Notes: generated by a model from the letters alone, not told the origin. DNA of 64,000 nt from CBDFHC01 sp965247585 (GCA_965247585.1 CBDFHC010000005.1:1240001-1304000); one strand, 5' to 3'; shown: positions 17,014 to 25,451, counted from the first letter of the stretch. A program made the numbers and translations.

Positions 17014-18522
17014 TTACGCCTCCGAAGAATCGCCGGCTGCGGCGGCAATAGGCGCGATTTCCTGCCGCTGTCCGGCGGTGGAATCAGCGTCCTTGCCCTT
17101 TAGAAGAGAGACAAGCATGACCGCCACCTGCAACCCACCGGCCACCAAAAAGATGTTTCGCAGGCCCAGGGTGAAAGCGTGAGTCACGCCCGCCTGGGTC
17201 CCTTCGCGCACCGCCTCCAGGCTGGGCTCAAATCCCATTGAGGCCATGGTGCCCACCACCACCGTGGTGGCTATGGCGATGCCCGTTGTGGTGGCAGTGT
17301 TGCGCATCAGGTTAACGAAGGCCGACGCTATTCCGTACTTAGAGACCGGAACCGCACCAAGAATCGAGCTGTGGTTTGTGGCATGGAACATTCCCATCCC
17401 GGCGCCGTGCAGTATCAGGCCCGGAATGATTAGACCCAGGCCGGAGTCCTCAGTTACCCGTGACACGAGGAACAGCCCGGCAGCCGATAGCAAGGCCCCG
17501 CCTATATTGAAAGGCTTCCAGCCAACCCTATCTGAAAGCCGTCCGGAAATAGGCGCCACTGTGAGCATGAAAATCGCCGCAGACATCAGAACTAGTCCGG
17601 TCCGGGCCGGCGAGTATCCCAGCACGTTCTGAAGATAAAATGGCATCAGGAAGCTCACGGCGGCGGAGCCCACGAAGGCGGTGAAGCTGGCCATGACGCC
17701 GAAGGAGAAGGTGCGGCGGCGAAACAGGCCCAGGTCCAGCATGGGGAAGGAATAAACGGCCTCACGCCAGAGGAACAGTCCAAGGAGCGTCGCCGCTGCC
17801 ACCAGCGCCACCAGGATCACCGGGGAGCCCCATCCCACCCGGTGGGCGTTTGTCATCGCCACCAGGAAAATGAGCAGGGCCCCGGCGGAGAGCGCCGCGC
17901 CCAGCCAGTCGAAGGCGCCGCTACGTGCCTCGTCACGGTCTTGGGAAAGCTGGCGGGAATCCAGAATGACTATAGCGGCGACGGTGGCCCCCAGAACCAG
18001 GGGCAGACTCAGGAAGAAAATAGACCTCCAGCCCAGGGCCTCTACCAGCATTCCTCCAAAGGCCGGGCCGAATATCATTCCGCTGCCGACGAAGGACATG
18101 TGCGCCCCAATGGCCTTGCCTCGCTCAGAGGCCGGGAACACGGAGTTAAAGATGGCCATTCCGTTGGCCATGATCATGGCGGCGCCTATAGCGGAAGATA
18201 TCCTGAACACTACCAACAGCCACAGGCTTGGGGCGGACCCCGCCAACGCGGCCCCCGCGCCAAAGATCAAAAGCCCGGCAATGTAGATTTCCTTCCGCCC
18301 AAACATGTCCGCCAGGCGTCCCGCGGACAGCAGGAAGGCGCTGATGGCCAAGGCGTAGCCCAATGACACCCACTGTACCGTGGGAAGGTCAGTGTTGAAG
18401 TGGCCGGCTATTGTGGGTAGGGCAATGTTGATGCCGCCAGCGTCCACCACCGCTATGAACGTGCCCAGGCCCACGGTGGTGAAGACCATCCACTTGTAGT
18501 TGGCGCTCTGTCTTATGGACAA
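17014..18522 (-). CDS. MFS transporter, DHA2 (EmrB/QacA-like) family
   Basis: A polytopic membrane protein of about 502 residues with some 14 hydrophobic segments. It has the family A motif GRLADMFGRKEIYIAG between the second and third helices and NIALPTIAGHFN after the first, typical of drug:H+ antiporters of the DHA2 group. The likely role is proton-driven export of small hydrophobic compounds; the substrate is unknown. I chose TTG 18522, which puts the first helix about 8 residues in and has GAAAG upstream; the open frame reaches 18660. Confidence 0.82.
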   Translation of the reverse strand: MSIRQSANYKWMVFTTVGLGTFIAVVDAGGINIALPTIAGHFNTDLPTVQWVSLGYALAISAFLLSAGRLADMFGRKEIYIAGLLIFGAGAALAGSAPSLWLLVVFRISSAIGAAMIMANGMAIFNSVFPASERGKAIGAHMSFVGSGMIFGPAFGGMLVEALGWRSIFFLSLPLVLGATVAAIVILDSRQLSQDRDEARSGAFDWLGAALSAGALLIFLVAMTNAHRVGWGSPVILVALVAAATLLGLFLWREAVYSFPMLDLGLFRRRTFSFGVMASFTAFVGSAAVSFLMPFYLQNVLGYSPARTGLVLMSAAIFMLTVAPISGRLSDRVGWKPFNIGGALLSAAGLFLVSRVTEDSGLGLIIPGLILHGAGMGMFHATNHSSILGAVPVSKYGIASAFVNLMRNTATTTGIAIATTVVVGTMASMGFEPSLEAVREGTQAGVTHAFTLGLRNIFLVAGGLQVAVMLVSLLKGKDADSTAGQRQEIAPIAAAAGDSSEA

Positions 18523-18743
18523 TATGGGATTCTTTCGGCTATTGGTGCCCGTTAGATGAGCACAATACTGTCGCGCTATTTTAAGCCTACAAGTTGCCGG
18601 GTCAAGCGCAGCCCTCGGGAGCCCATGCTCCGATGACTGGGTTGATAGCGTTCCAGGCACCAGCTACGTAGAATGTGCCCACCCGTCTCTTTACTGCTTG
18701 GCGGGTTGGATGACCGGGCAACACAATCCAGGGAGCGCAAACG

Positions 18744-19451
18744 ATGCAGGAAGCCTCAAGCGGCGTACAGCTACGATACTACGGACACTGCGCCTTCCAG
18801 TGGACGACGGTCCAGGGTGTCCGCGTACTGGTGGACCCGTACCGCAATCGGGAGGACCGCCGGTGGTTCGTCAAAGAGTTCCCCCTGATGGAGAGCGACC
18901 TGGTGTTAATCACCCACGCCCACTTTGATCATGACGCCTTCCACAGAGTTACGGGTGAGCCCAGCATCTTGAGAGGGGGCGGGAGCTTCCAGCGGGGCGA
19001 CGTTTCTCTGCACGGGGTGACGGACCTGCACGCCCCGCTGCCCAGTGGTAAGCCCTTACGCAATACCATCTTCCTGGTTTCCGCCGGCGGGATTAGGTTC
19101 TGCCACCTGGGCGACAACAGAGCCGACCTTCCCGAAGACGTGCGGCAGGCCATCGGCAAGGTTGACGTGCTAATGGCGCCGGTGGACGATTCGCGACACC
19201 TGCTTTCCTTCGACGAGGTGGACGAGCTGGTAGGGCTGCTGGAGCCGCGGGTGGTGGTGCCCACCCACTACTACATCCCCGGCATCACCACTGAGGAGTC
19301 CACCCTCCTGCCGCCGGAGGAATGGCTGCGGCGCCAGAGTGCAATGCGGGTCTTGCAATCGGAAACGGTGTCTTTCTCGCCGCGGATGCTGCCACCTCGC
19401 CGGGAGGTCTGGGTGATGCGCGCCTCGGTCTCAGACCGGCCTGGGGATTAA
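18744..19451 (+). CDS. MBL-fold metal-dependent hydrolase (UlaG-like)
   Basis: A 235-residue metallo-beta-lactamase-fold protein. The metal motif is HAHFDHD (residues 58-64), followed by a CHLGD strand near 117 and a PTHYYIPG segment. The layout fits the UlaG-like / beta-lactamase superfamily domain 2 group. Substrate unknown. It has no same-strand neighbour close by. Confidence 0.8.
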   Translation: MQEASSGVQLRYYGHCAFQWTTVQGVRVLVDPYRNREDRRWFVKEFPLMESDLVLITHAHFDHDAFHRVTGEPSILRGGGSFQRGDVSLHGVTDLHAPLPSGKPLRNTIFLVSAGGIRFCHLGDNRADLPEDVRQAIGKVDVLMAPVDDSRHLLSFDEVDELVGLLEPRVVVPTHYYIPGITTEESTLLPPEEWLRRQSAMRVLQSETVSFSPRMLPPRREVWVMRASVSDRPGD

Positions 19452-19540
19452 AAGCGGCGTGAGCCGGTGAAAGGTCCTCCCTACCCTATTTGAGAACCGT
19501 CACCGGTAGGACGGGCCTGGCGTGACTGACGCGCGGGTTG

Positions 19541-20242
19541 CTATGGAAAAGTGAGGTTCAGGTTTTTCAAGATGTCCGTGAGGCTGGTTCGGACAAACAC
19601 GGCGGCCTCGGCGGCCTGGATCTCGGTATCGTTAACTACGGCAAAAAAGGTGATGGTGCGACCGAGGTACGAGGCGCTGGGGGGTCCGAGGATAAGGTTA
19701 GCGTAGCGCCCATCGGTCGCCTGTATGGTGGGGGTCTGATAGGCGCCGATTCGGGCGAATATAGGCGTCCCGGCTTGGACCGGTTGCCCCGCTATTGTAA
19801 CGCTCCCCCTGTAGATGTTGGGGAACGGCGGGAAGGCCGTTGGGTCTGACGCCGCTATTCGAGTCGGGGTGGGAGTAATGGTGGGTGTGGAGGGTGGCGT
19901 GGGCGTGGGTGTGGGGGTGGGCGTAGCGGTAGCTGTGGGCGTGGGAGTGGGCGGTCCCGGGGGAGTTAGGGTAGCGGTTGGTGGGGGCTTAGAAGTCGGC
20001 GTGGCGGTAGGCAACGCGGTTGCGGTGGGCACCGGAGGCGTGGTAGCCGTAGCAGTAGAGGTGGGCGCGGGTGGTGTAGTGGGGGTAGGCGTGGCTGTCG
20101 CTGTCGGCGCCGTGGTTTGCGTGGGTTGGGAGGTTAATGTCTGCCCCGGCGCCGGAGTGTCCGTGGCTCCCTCACCGGCACAGCCAGCCAATAACCCAAC
20201 AAAGACCAGACCTACCAGGAGAGCCGCTATCTTCGCTCTCAT
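19541..20242 (-). CDS. Lipoprotein with Thr/Pro-rich linker
   Basis: A 233-residue predicted lipoprotein: signal peptide with lipobox LLAGC (Cys at about residue 21), then a low-complexity stretch of about 110 residues of TPTP/TATA repeats, then a C-terminal beta-type domain of about 90 residues (YRGSVTIAGQPV, GRTITFFAVVNDTE). The Thr/Pro linker probably extends the domain away from the membrane and may be glycosylated. I chose ATG 20242, which has GGGAG 5 nt upstream. No catalytic motif is visible; function unknown. Confidence 0.7.
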   Translation of the reverse strand: MRAKIAALLVGLVFVGLLAGCAGEGATDTPAPGQTLTSQPTQTTAPTATATPTPTTPPAPTSTATATTPPVPTATALPTATPTSKPPPTATLTPPGPPTPTPTATATPTPTPTPTPPSTPTITPTPTRIAASDPTAFPPFPNIYRGSVTIAGQPVQAGTPIFARIGAYQTPTIQATDGRYANLILGPPSASYLGRTITFFAVVNDTEIQAAEAAVFVRTSLTDILKNLNLTFP

Positions 20243-20470
20243 ATTTGCTCCCATCCAAGAGTTGCCAATCGCCCTTCCCCCAATGGCAAACGTTGAGTGA
20301 AATAGTCCCGAGATTCAGGGGTCGCGGCAAACTGAGTATACTATATGTTGTAACCAGTTTTCCAGGTAGTCTACATATAGGAATACTATACATAAAGTTG
20401 AAAACACCACCACCCGGATTGTCAAGGCAAACCAGGGGTGAAATTCGGCGGTTCAAGGCGTGCTTGAAAA

Positions 20471-21292
20471 CTAGTTCTTTATGAGCATGCCTGGCTGGCA
20501 TCTACGGCAATAGCTGGTGATTCGCTGGTTGGCGTTCACCTGGCTGATGACCTTGCCGCACCTGGGGCAGGGCTGGCCACCTTTGTTGTGCACCTTCAAG
20601 AAGTCTCTGACCTTTATGTGGATGGCGTCTCCCATGCGCTCCTTGAGAACGTCAACGGCTTCCGTGACCACTTTTCTGGACTCTTCGAATATTCGGCCAA
20701 GCTCCTCCGGCGACAGGGCCCGCTTTCTCTTGAAGGGGTAGACGCAAGAGGCGAAAAGTATCTCGTCCGCGTAGGCGTTCCCGATACCTGAAAGCACCCG
20801 GCCCCTGGTAAGAATGCCCTTGATCTCGCCGTAGAAGGGCCTAAGCCGCTCCTGAAATTCCTCGAAAGTCCCCGGGCTCAGAACGTCTGGGCCCTGTCCT
20901 TCCAACCTTTCTACTTCAGCCAAATGCTCATCGTCGCCGTAATAGGCCATGCCCATCTGCCGGTCGTCCAGGTAACGCAGCTCTTTTCCGTTTGAGAGGG
21001 AAAGGACAAAGCAGGTGCGTTTGTACCGCCGCTCTTTTGGAGCGCAGTACTGGAGCGCTCCGGTGAGCATGGGATTTATAGCCAACTTCTGCTCCCCGGA
21101 AAGCTGGAGGAATAGGAACTTCCCATAGCGCTGGAGCCCTTGGATGGTGCGGCCGGGTACGTCTGACTGGAAGTCTCCGGTGAGGGACCTGAGTACGGTG
21201 GGCTTCAGCACCTCAACCCCGCTGATCTGGAGCCCGGCGATGTTCCGGTTGAGGAACTCCTTGATCACTTCCAGGTCCGGCGCCTCAGGCAT
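20471..21292 (-). CDS. Formamidopyrimidine-DNA glycosylase / Nei family enzyme
   Basis: A 273-residue base-excision repair glycosylase/AP lyase. It starts MPEAPDLE, giving the catalytic N-terminal Pro and Glu after Met removal, which also fixes the start at 21292. A conserved helix-two-turn-helix segment (TRGRVLSGIGNAYADEILF) and a C-terminal zinc finger with CPRCG and CRRC are intact. Whether it prefers 8-oxoguanine or oxidised pyrimidines is not clear. The preceding gene ends one base upstream, so translation is coupled. Confidence 0.88.
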   Translation of the reverse strand: MPEAPDLEVIKEFLNRNIAGLQISGVEVLKPTVLRSLTGDFQSDVPGRTIQGLQRYGKFLFLQLSGEQKLAINPMLTGALQYCAPKERRYKRTCFVLSLSNGKELRYLDDRQMGMAYYGDDEHLAEVERLEGQGPDVLSPGTFEEFQERLRPFYGEIKGILTRGRVLSGIGNAYADEILFASCVYPFKRKRALSPEELGRIFEESRKVVTEAVDVLKERMGDAIHIKVRDFLKVHNKGGQPCPRCGKVISQVNANQRITSYCRRCQPGMLIKN

Positions 21293-21293
21293 C

Positions 21294-21713
21294 TCACCCC
21301 TTCGCTTCCGCCGCGTCTGAGGATGGTCCTCGCCAGCCTCCGGGCCGCCAATCCGGGGCATCCAGGGGGACCCTCAGCCAAGATACCACTTGTGTAAGCG
21401 CCTTATACGCCTCCAGGCGTGCTTCATCCGTGCCGGCGGCTTCGGCCTTTTCAATCATCTCCGCCATCTGGTAGACCACCCTGGGACCCATCTCCAGCAA
21501 CCCTTCGCTGCCGGACGCGGCAAACTTGGTGAGTATGTACCGCACCAGCGAGCCCACCGGGACGTTCATGCTGTGGCTCATGCGGTCCAAAGTGGGCATC
21601 GGGTCCACAGGGGCATACTGTGCCACCTGCTGCTTGAAGTTTGCGTCCTTGTCGTCTTCCGGCCAGGGACCATGATAGGGGTCCAGCGAAATGGTTCGCG
21701 GTTCCGATGTCAT
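21294..21713 (-). CDS. Small conserved protein next to the glycosylase
   Basis: A 139-residue soluble protein. The N-terminal MTSEPRTISLDPYHGPWP and the later ASGSEGLLEMGPRVV and ALTQVVSWLRVPLD are reminiscent of DUF6027-type small proteins, but I am not certain of that assignment. It has no membrane segment or recognised catalytic motif. A short helix-turn-helix-like stretch (MSHSMNVPVGSLVRYIL) suggests a possible DNA-binding or adaptor role. It ends one base before the Fpg/Nei start codon, so it may be linked to repair. Confidence 0.65.
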   Translation of the reverse strand: MTSEPRTISLDPYHGPWPEDDKDANFKQQVAQYAPVDPMPTLDRMSHSMNVPVGSLVRYILTKFAASGSEGLLEMGPRVVYQMAEMIEKAEAAGTDEARLEAYKALTQVVSWLRVPLDAPDWRPGGWRGPSSDAAEAKG

Positions 21714-21754
21714 TTCAGCGCCTCGAGTTGAACTTTGCGGACCAGCGGAATTAG

Positions 21755-22744
21755 CTAACCGGAAAACGTTTCAATGGTGGCCCGGTAGGAGTTGAGGACG
21801 CCGCCGGTGGCGAAGGGCGCCACCACGGGTAGCTTGATGCCCAGGGCGCGGCGCTTCTCAATTTCCGCGCGGCAGTACTCAGGGCTGCCGAAGACCGCCA
21901 GCAGCTCCTGCATCCGGTCGGTTACGGCGGCCGCCGCCTTGTCCCGGTCGCCCTCCTTGAGGTAGCTTCCGATGGCCTGGGCCTCGTCTCGAAAGCCAGT
22001 CTGGGCGAAGAAGTTGAGGTAGTATTCCATAGTGCAGTACCGGAGTATCTGACGCCTCAGCGGGGCCCGGACAGATTCCACGTCCCCGGTGGAGGCCACT
22101 CGCACGTAACAGGCAACGTCAATGTCTTCCACCTTACGCCCGGCCCGGATAGCCCCCGCCTCCAGGTGCTCCATCGCCTTGTTCAGATACGAGGGTACGG
22201 CCCAATTTAGGAGCACGCCATCAGCAATTTCTCCGGCCAATTCGATCATCTTGGGACCCAACGCAGCGATGTAGATGGGCACGGAAAACTCCGAAGAGTA
22301 CCCTAGAGTGCCCCTGGGAAGATCAAATACGCGGCCCTTGTGCGCCACGCGCTCTCCCTTCAACAGCCCACGAACTATGGCCACCGTCTCCCGGAGGTTG
22401 GCAAGTGGACGCCGGAAGGGGATGCCGTGAACACCCTCCACGGAGCCTCGGTGACCCACACCCAGTCCCAAGATAAACCGGTGGTCAGAAATCATGTCCA
22501 GGCCCGCCGCGGTCATGGCCGTTAGGGTTGGAGTGCGATAGAAGACCGGCAGGATGCCGGTGCCCAGGCGCACCCGGGCGGTGTTGGTGGCGAAGGCGGT
22601 GATCTGCGTTATGGCGTCTTGGCCCATCCCCTCCGGGACCCAGACAGTCTCGTAGCCACGCTGCTCCGCCAGTTTGGCCAGAGAGATCGAATCGCTGGTG
22701 GAGAGTTGGGGGATTGGGTCCAGGCGTACTGCTAACCGTGCCAT
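21755..22744 (-). CDS. LLM-class (F420-dependent-like) oxidoreductase
   Basis: A 329-residue luciferase-like TIM-barrel protein. The N-terminal AKLAEQRGYETVWVPEG, then ARVRLGTGILPVFYRTP and RFILGLGVGHRGSVEGVHG, are the standard blocks of F420-dependent LLM enzymes. The cofactor (F420 or FMN) and substrate are not resolved. I chose ATG 22744, which has GGAAGG 5 nt upstream and starts just before the first strand. It is divergent from the selenoprotein candidate at 22948. Confidence 0.85.
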   Translation of the reverse strand: MARLAVRLDPIPQLSTSDSISLAKLAEQRGYETVWVPEGMGQDAITQITAFATNTARVRLGTGILPVFYRTPTLTAMTAAGLDMISDHRFILGLGVGHRGSVEGVHGIPFRRPLANLRETVAIVRGLLKGERVAHKGRVFDLPRGTLGYSSEFSVPIYIAALGPKMIELAGEIADGVLLNWAVPSYLNKAMEHLEAGAIRAGRKVEDIDVACYVRVASTGDVESVRAPLRRQILRYCTMEYYLNFFAQTGFRDEAQAIGSYLKEGDRDKAAAAVTDRMQELLAVFGSPEYCRAEIEKRRALGIKLPVVAPFATGGVLNSYRATIETFSG

Positions 22745-22947
22745 CACTACCTTCCACGTGCCGCCGATTCCCGGGGCTACCGTCATACGCTACCTGATAG
22801 GATAATTGGTGACAAGGGGCTCCCTGCCGGAAGGGCAGATAGCGCAGGTACGCACCCTTCTGGGAACAACGGTCATCCAAACGGGAGAACGCGGGATAGA
22901 TAACAGGCCGTCTGTTTGACGGCACGAATTTACCGTAGCGGTGTGAA

Positions 22948-23253
22948 GTGCATTTAACGATAAGCAGCGACGCGCTGGTGGAGGTGCAGCGGCGCGGTGG
23001 CGCCGTGGCCATAGACTTGATCCCGCCGCTGGGTTGAGGGGGTCAGGCTCAGGTGTCGGTCGACACCTACCTGAAGAACAAGCGCACCTCGGAATACCAG
23101 AAAGTGAACCAGGAGGGTGTCCAGTTCCTGCTGGCGCCCGTTTTGGTACGCAACGTCAAACAGATGCACCTGGGGCTGCGAAAATTCCTGTTTTGGCGTT
23201 CGCTTTTTGTTCAACTGGAGCCCATAGACGACCACATTCACAGTCCCAGTTGA
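22948..23253 (+). CDS. Probable small selenoprotein (UGA-decoded; HesB-like / CC-Se motif type)
   Basis: A frame of 101 residues interrupted only by UGA at 23035-23037 (residue 30). Upstream it reads MHLTISSDALVEV then RRGGAVAIDLIPPLG; downstream it continues GGQAQVSVDTYLKNK, then YQKVNQEGVQFLLAP and LRKFLFWRSLFVQLEP. The two halves join as one protein of the length and order of small (seleno)proteins that carry Cys or Sec after an IDLIPP-type strand and end in a hydrophobic LRxFLFxxxL strand. A hairpin capped by GGUC begins 14 nt after the UGA, as a bacterial SECIS should. The start is GTG 22948, the only start between the upstream stop (22936) and the first strand. The family match is from memory. 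No selA, selB or selC is in the window. Confidence 0.68.
23035..23068 (+). promoter_or_regulatory. Candidate bacterial SECIS element
   Basis: After the in-frame UGA at 23035-23037 there are 20 nt, then a GGTC tetraloop (23058-23061). It is closed by a perfect 7-bp stem, AGGTGTC (23051-23057) with GACACCT (23062-23068). E. coli fdhF has its GGUC-containing apical loop about 18 nt after the UGA, so both loop sequence and distance agree. Confidence 0.65.
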
Positions 23254-23343
23254 GACCATTAGGTCTTCCCGCCGTGGGCGGGGACTGGAAGATGCGACGG
23301 CTGTTTCCGAGCGTCCAGAGAGGCCAATGGGACCGGGTCGCGG

Positions 23344-23475
23344 CTAAAACGGTGGATTGTGGTTGGAGCGCATCTGGGTAACAACCAGCCTGTAGCTGCC
23401 GGTTGTATCCGGAGTGGTCCGGCTGACCCTGATGAAGTATGTGCCGAACCCTGGGGTGGTCCATGATTTGGGGAT
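23344..23475 (-). pseudogene. Fragment resembling the end of a secreted PPC-type domain
   Basis: A 43-residue open stretch between stops reads PGFGTYFIRVSR, then TTGSYRLVVTQ, the pattern of the last strands of bacterial pre-peptidase C-terminal beta domains. It has no start codon and nothing recognisable upstream. I infer the remnant of a lost exported-protein gene. The rest of 23254-23516 shows no gene. Confidence 0.35.
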
Positions 23476-23516
23476 TTAGGAAGCGGGCCAGCGGGACGGC
23501 CACTTCGCTCTTGGGA

Positions 23517-24461
23517 CTAGGTGGTACCGTGCTGTTCCAGCCAGTTCAAAATCGCTTGGGTTGTTTCTTCCGGCTTTTCTTGCTGGATCCAATGACCGCA
23601 ATCTAGACTGACCACTTCCACATTGGGCACGAAATCTGCTAGTTTTTCAGACTTCGCGACCGCATCCCGGTCGCCATAGATCATGAGTGTGGGCTGTTGG
23701 ATGATTGGGTTCGCGTCCGCCAATAAGCGCCAGTTTCGGTCAACATTTCTGTACCAATTGATACTGCCCGTGAACCCTGTTGATTCGAAGGCGGAGACGA
23801 AAACGGCCAGTTCGTTGTCGCTCATGAGGGGCTCACCGAGTGGCGTTTCCGCCGTGGCGAGATTGATCATCGCCATACCTGGCGCCGGCTCTGCGAGGGG
23901 TTCGTTCTTCCGGTACATGTTGCGAAGGAACTGGAACGTGTTTTCATTGAGTACGGCGTCTGCGACGCCTGGGTGTCGGTTGAAGTGGACAAAGTAGAAG
24001 TCTTCGCCCAGCATGGCTTCCAGCATCTCGACCCAGGGTTTTTCTCCGCGCTCTTGGTAAGGCAGGCTCAGATTTATCACTCTATTTACACGGTTTGGAT
24101 GCAGTAAGGCCAGCCCCCAAACGACCATTGCACCCCAATCATGACCGACGAAGGTTGCATCTTCGTATTCGTAGTGATCGAGAAGTGCGATGAGATCGCC
24201 CGACAAGTGTTCGATGTCATATTCTGTTACTTCGGTCGGTCGGGATGAGTTGCCATAACCCCGCTGGTTTGGGACGATGACGTGGTAGCCGGCTGCGGCA
24301 AGAGCGGGCACCTGATGGCGCCAAGAAAAGGCATGCTCTGGCCAGCCGTGACAGAGCACAATAGGGTTTCCTGCGTTTTCTTGGCCGGCTTCAAAGACTT
24401 CGAGTTCCACACCGTTGACTGGAATAAGAGTGGGCTCGGGAAAATCGGTTGGATTGTACAT
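23517..24461 (-). CDS. Alpha/beta hydrolase (epoxide hydrolase / dehalogenase-like)
   Basis: A 314-residue alpha/beta-fold hydrolase. HGWPEHAFSW (from residue 38) supplies the HGxP oxyanion motif. The nucleophile elbow is VGHDWGAM with Asp108, pointing to an epoxide hydrolase or haloalkane dehalogenase mechanism rather than a Ser esterase. GDRDAV holds a likely acid, and DCGHWIQQEKP the catalytic His. The substrate is unknown. I chose ATG 24461, which has GAGGAG 5 nt upstream; the frame reads on upstream only into the degenerate comM tail copy, which is not part of this protein. Confidence 0.85.
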   Translation of the reverse strand: MYNPTDFPEPTLIPVNGVELEVFEAGQENAGNPIVLCHGWPEHAFSWRHQVPALAAAGYHVIVPNQRGYGNSSRPTEVTEYDIEHLSGDLIALLDHYEYEDATFVGHDWGAMVVWGLALLHPNRVNRVINLSLPYQERGEKPWVEMLEAMLGEDFYFVHFNRHPGVADAVLNENTFQFLRNMYRKNEPLAEPAPGMAMINLATAETPLGEPLMSDNELAVFVSAFESTGFTGSINWYRNVDRNWRLLADANPIIQQPTLMIYGDRDAVAKSEKLADFVPNVEVVSLDCGHWIQQEKPEETTQAILNWLEQHGTT

Positions 24462-24479
24462 TGAGGCTCCTCTGTTCCC

Positions 24480-24485
24480 AGTATA
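24480..24485 (-). promoter_or_regulatory. -10 box for the alpha/beta hydrolase gene
   Basis: TATACT on the minus strand lies 18 bp upstream of the ATG at 24461 and would give a leader of about 12 nt holding the GAGGAG site. It sits just outside the end of the comM tail copy. No clear -35 is seen. Confidence 0.4.
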
Positions 24486-24491
24486 CCTTGC

Positions 24492-24724
24492 TACCCCCAC
24501 CTCGGTCGGTACTGTAGCGCTTCCGCCAGGTGCCCTATCCCCACCTCCTCGGACCCCGGACAGGTCCGATATCGTCCGCGAAAGCTTGAGCAACCGGTGA
24601 AAAGGCCCGGGCGCTCAGGTCGCGCTGCTTCATGGCGGTTTGGAGCAACCCCTGGGCGCCCTCGTCCACCCGGCAGTGGTCGCGCACCTCGGCGGGGCAT
24701 ATTTCGGAGTTGGCTAGTTGGGGC
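24492..24724 (-). pseudogene. Decayed copy A of the comM 3' end
   Basis: About 233 bp clearly homologous to the last 235 bp of comM (25926-26160). It has two single-base insertions (near 24560 and 24602), several non-synonymous changes, and loss of the internal ATG that copy B keeps (GAA ATG GGC is GAA ATA TGC here). It follows DUF2283 gene 24737-24964 in transcription order and ends beside the hydrolase promoter. It is the most degenerate and most distant copy from the full comM gene. Confidence 0.85.
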
Positions 24725-24736
24725 TGTGAGGATGCT

Positions 24737-24964
24737 TCAGCCCTTGGACAAAGAAGGCTCCCATGCCAAATCCTTGAGCGTCACCGAGTGGAGCTGCTCT
24801 TTACCCAGCCGCTCGCTTGCGTCCAGAATTTCAATGCCGACGATGTGTCCTTGGCTATCAAGGTCAACGGTGACACCTTCCTCTATGTCCATTCCTCGGA
24901 CGGGCTTGGCCCCTGTCAACTGGATGTAGAGGGCATCCACCTGACCGTCATAGGTGAGGTCCAT
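24737..24964 (-). CDS. DUF2283 family protein, module 1
   Basis: A 75-residue protein with the DUF2283 pattern: LTYDGQVDALYIQL at the start, then MDIEEGVTVDLDSQGHIVGIEILDAS split over its two central strands. Such proteins are small beta-strand-rich partners often encoded beside DUF4258 genes, in pairs suspected to be toxin-antitoxin-like. Its last 50 or so residues (GHIVGIEILDASERLGKEQL onward) are identical or nearly so to the module-2 copy, while its N-terminal third differs. It starts 9 bp after the DUF4258 gene. Confidence 0.8.
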   Translation of the reverse strand: MDLTYDGQVDALYIQLTGAKPVRGMDIEEGVTVDLDSQGHIVGIEILDASERLGKEQLHSVTLKDLAWEPSLSKG

Positions 24965-24973
24965 AGTGTCTCC

Positions 24974-25198
24974 TTATGGGGCATCCAATGGAGTGATTGT
25001 TATTATTACATACCCTTGGTTCTCTTCTACGTACGTCACCCTTATCGTTCGTCCTGAGATTGCCTTAGTAGCATTTATACGGCCCTTGACGGAGGGTTCT
25101 CTCGTGTCTGCCTCAGCGAGCACTTCGGCCACTTGTTGGGACGATATCTCGTAGAGACTCATCCTTCGCCTTGCGTGACGGCTATAGGTAAAAGTCAC
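24974..25198 (-). CDS. DUF4258 family protein, module 1
   Basis: A 74-residue protein beginning TYSRHARRRMSLYEIS, the DUF4258 signature (SRHAxxRM followed by a helix), and ending in a GYVIITITP strand. DUF4258 proteins are RelE/BrnT-like in size and are often paired with DUF2283, so a toxin or RNase-like role is suspected but unproven. The GTG start has GGGGAG directly upstream, and that site lies at the stop codon of comM tail copy B, so the tail supplies its translation signal. Confidence 0.8.
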   Translation of the reverse strand: MTFTYSRHARRRMSLYEISSQQVAEVLAEADTREPSVKGRINATKAISGRTIRVTYVEENQGYVIITITPLDAP

Positions 25199-25204
25199 CT
25201 CCCC

Positions 25205-25417
25205 CTACTCCCCCCACCTCGGCCGGTACTGTAGCGCTTCCGCCAGGTGCCCTATCCCCACCTCCTCGGACCCCGACAGGTCCGCTATCGTCCGCGAAAG
25301 CTTCAGCACCCGGTGAAAGGCCCGGGCGCTCAGGTCCAGTTGCTTCATGGCGGTTTGGAGCAACCCCTGGGCGCCCTCGTCCACCCGGCAGTGGTCCCAC
25401 ACCTCCGCGGGGCCCAT
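25205..25417 (-). CDS. Orphan ComM C-terminal fragment, copy B (70 residues, intact)
   Basis: A 70-residue open frame identical in protein sequence to the last 70 residues of ComM (MGPAEVWDHCRV to LQYRPRWGE). The DNA differs from comM at 5 positions within the frame, all synonymous; the DNA copy extends to 25439. It carries the final helical subdomain of ComM without the AAA+ core. It may be translated by coupling from the DUF2283 gene that ends 12 bp before the copied block, or it may be a neutral leftover. Function unknown. Confidence 0.55.
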   Translation of the reverse strand: MGPAEVWDHCRVDEGAQGLLQTAMKQLDLSARAFHRVLKLSRTIADLSGSEEVGIGHLAEALQYRPRWGE

Positions 25418-25451
25418 TTCGGAGTTGGCCAGTTGGGGCTGTGAGGATGCT

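Noticed and set aside
19815..20300. Plus-strand Val/Gly-rich frame opposite the Thr/Pro lipoprotein
   Set aside because: It is the complement of the Thr/Pro low-complexity stretch; the minus frame has a signal peptide and lipobox.
24462..24593. N-terminal extension of the alpha/beta hydrolase
   Set aside because: The extra residues are the degenerate comM tail read in frame; a strong GAGGAG site marks ATG 24461 as the start.
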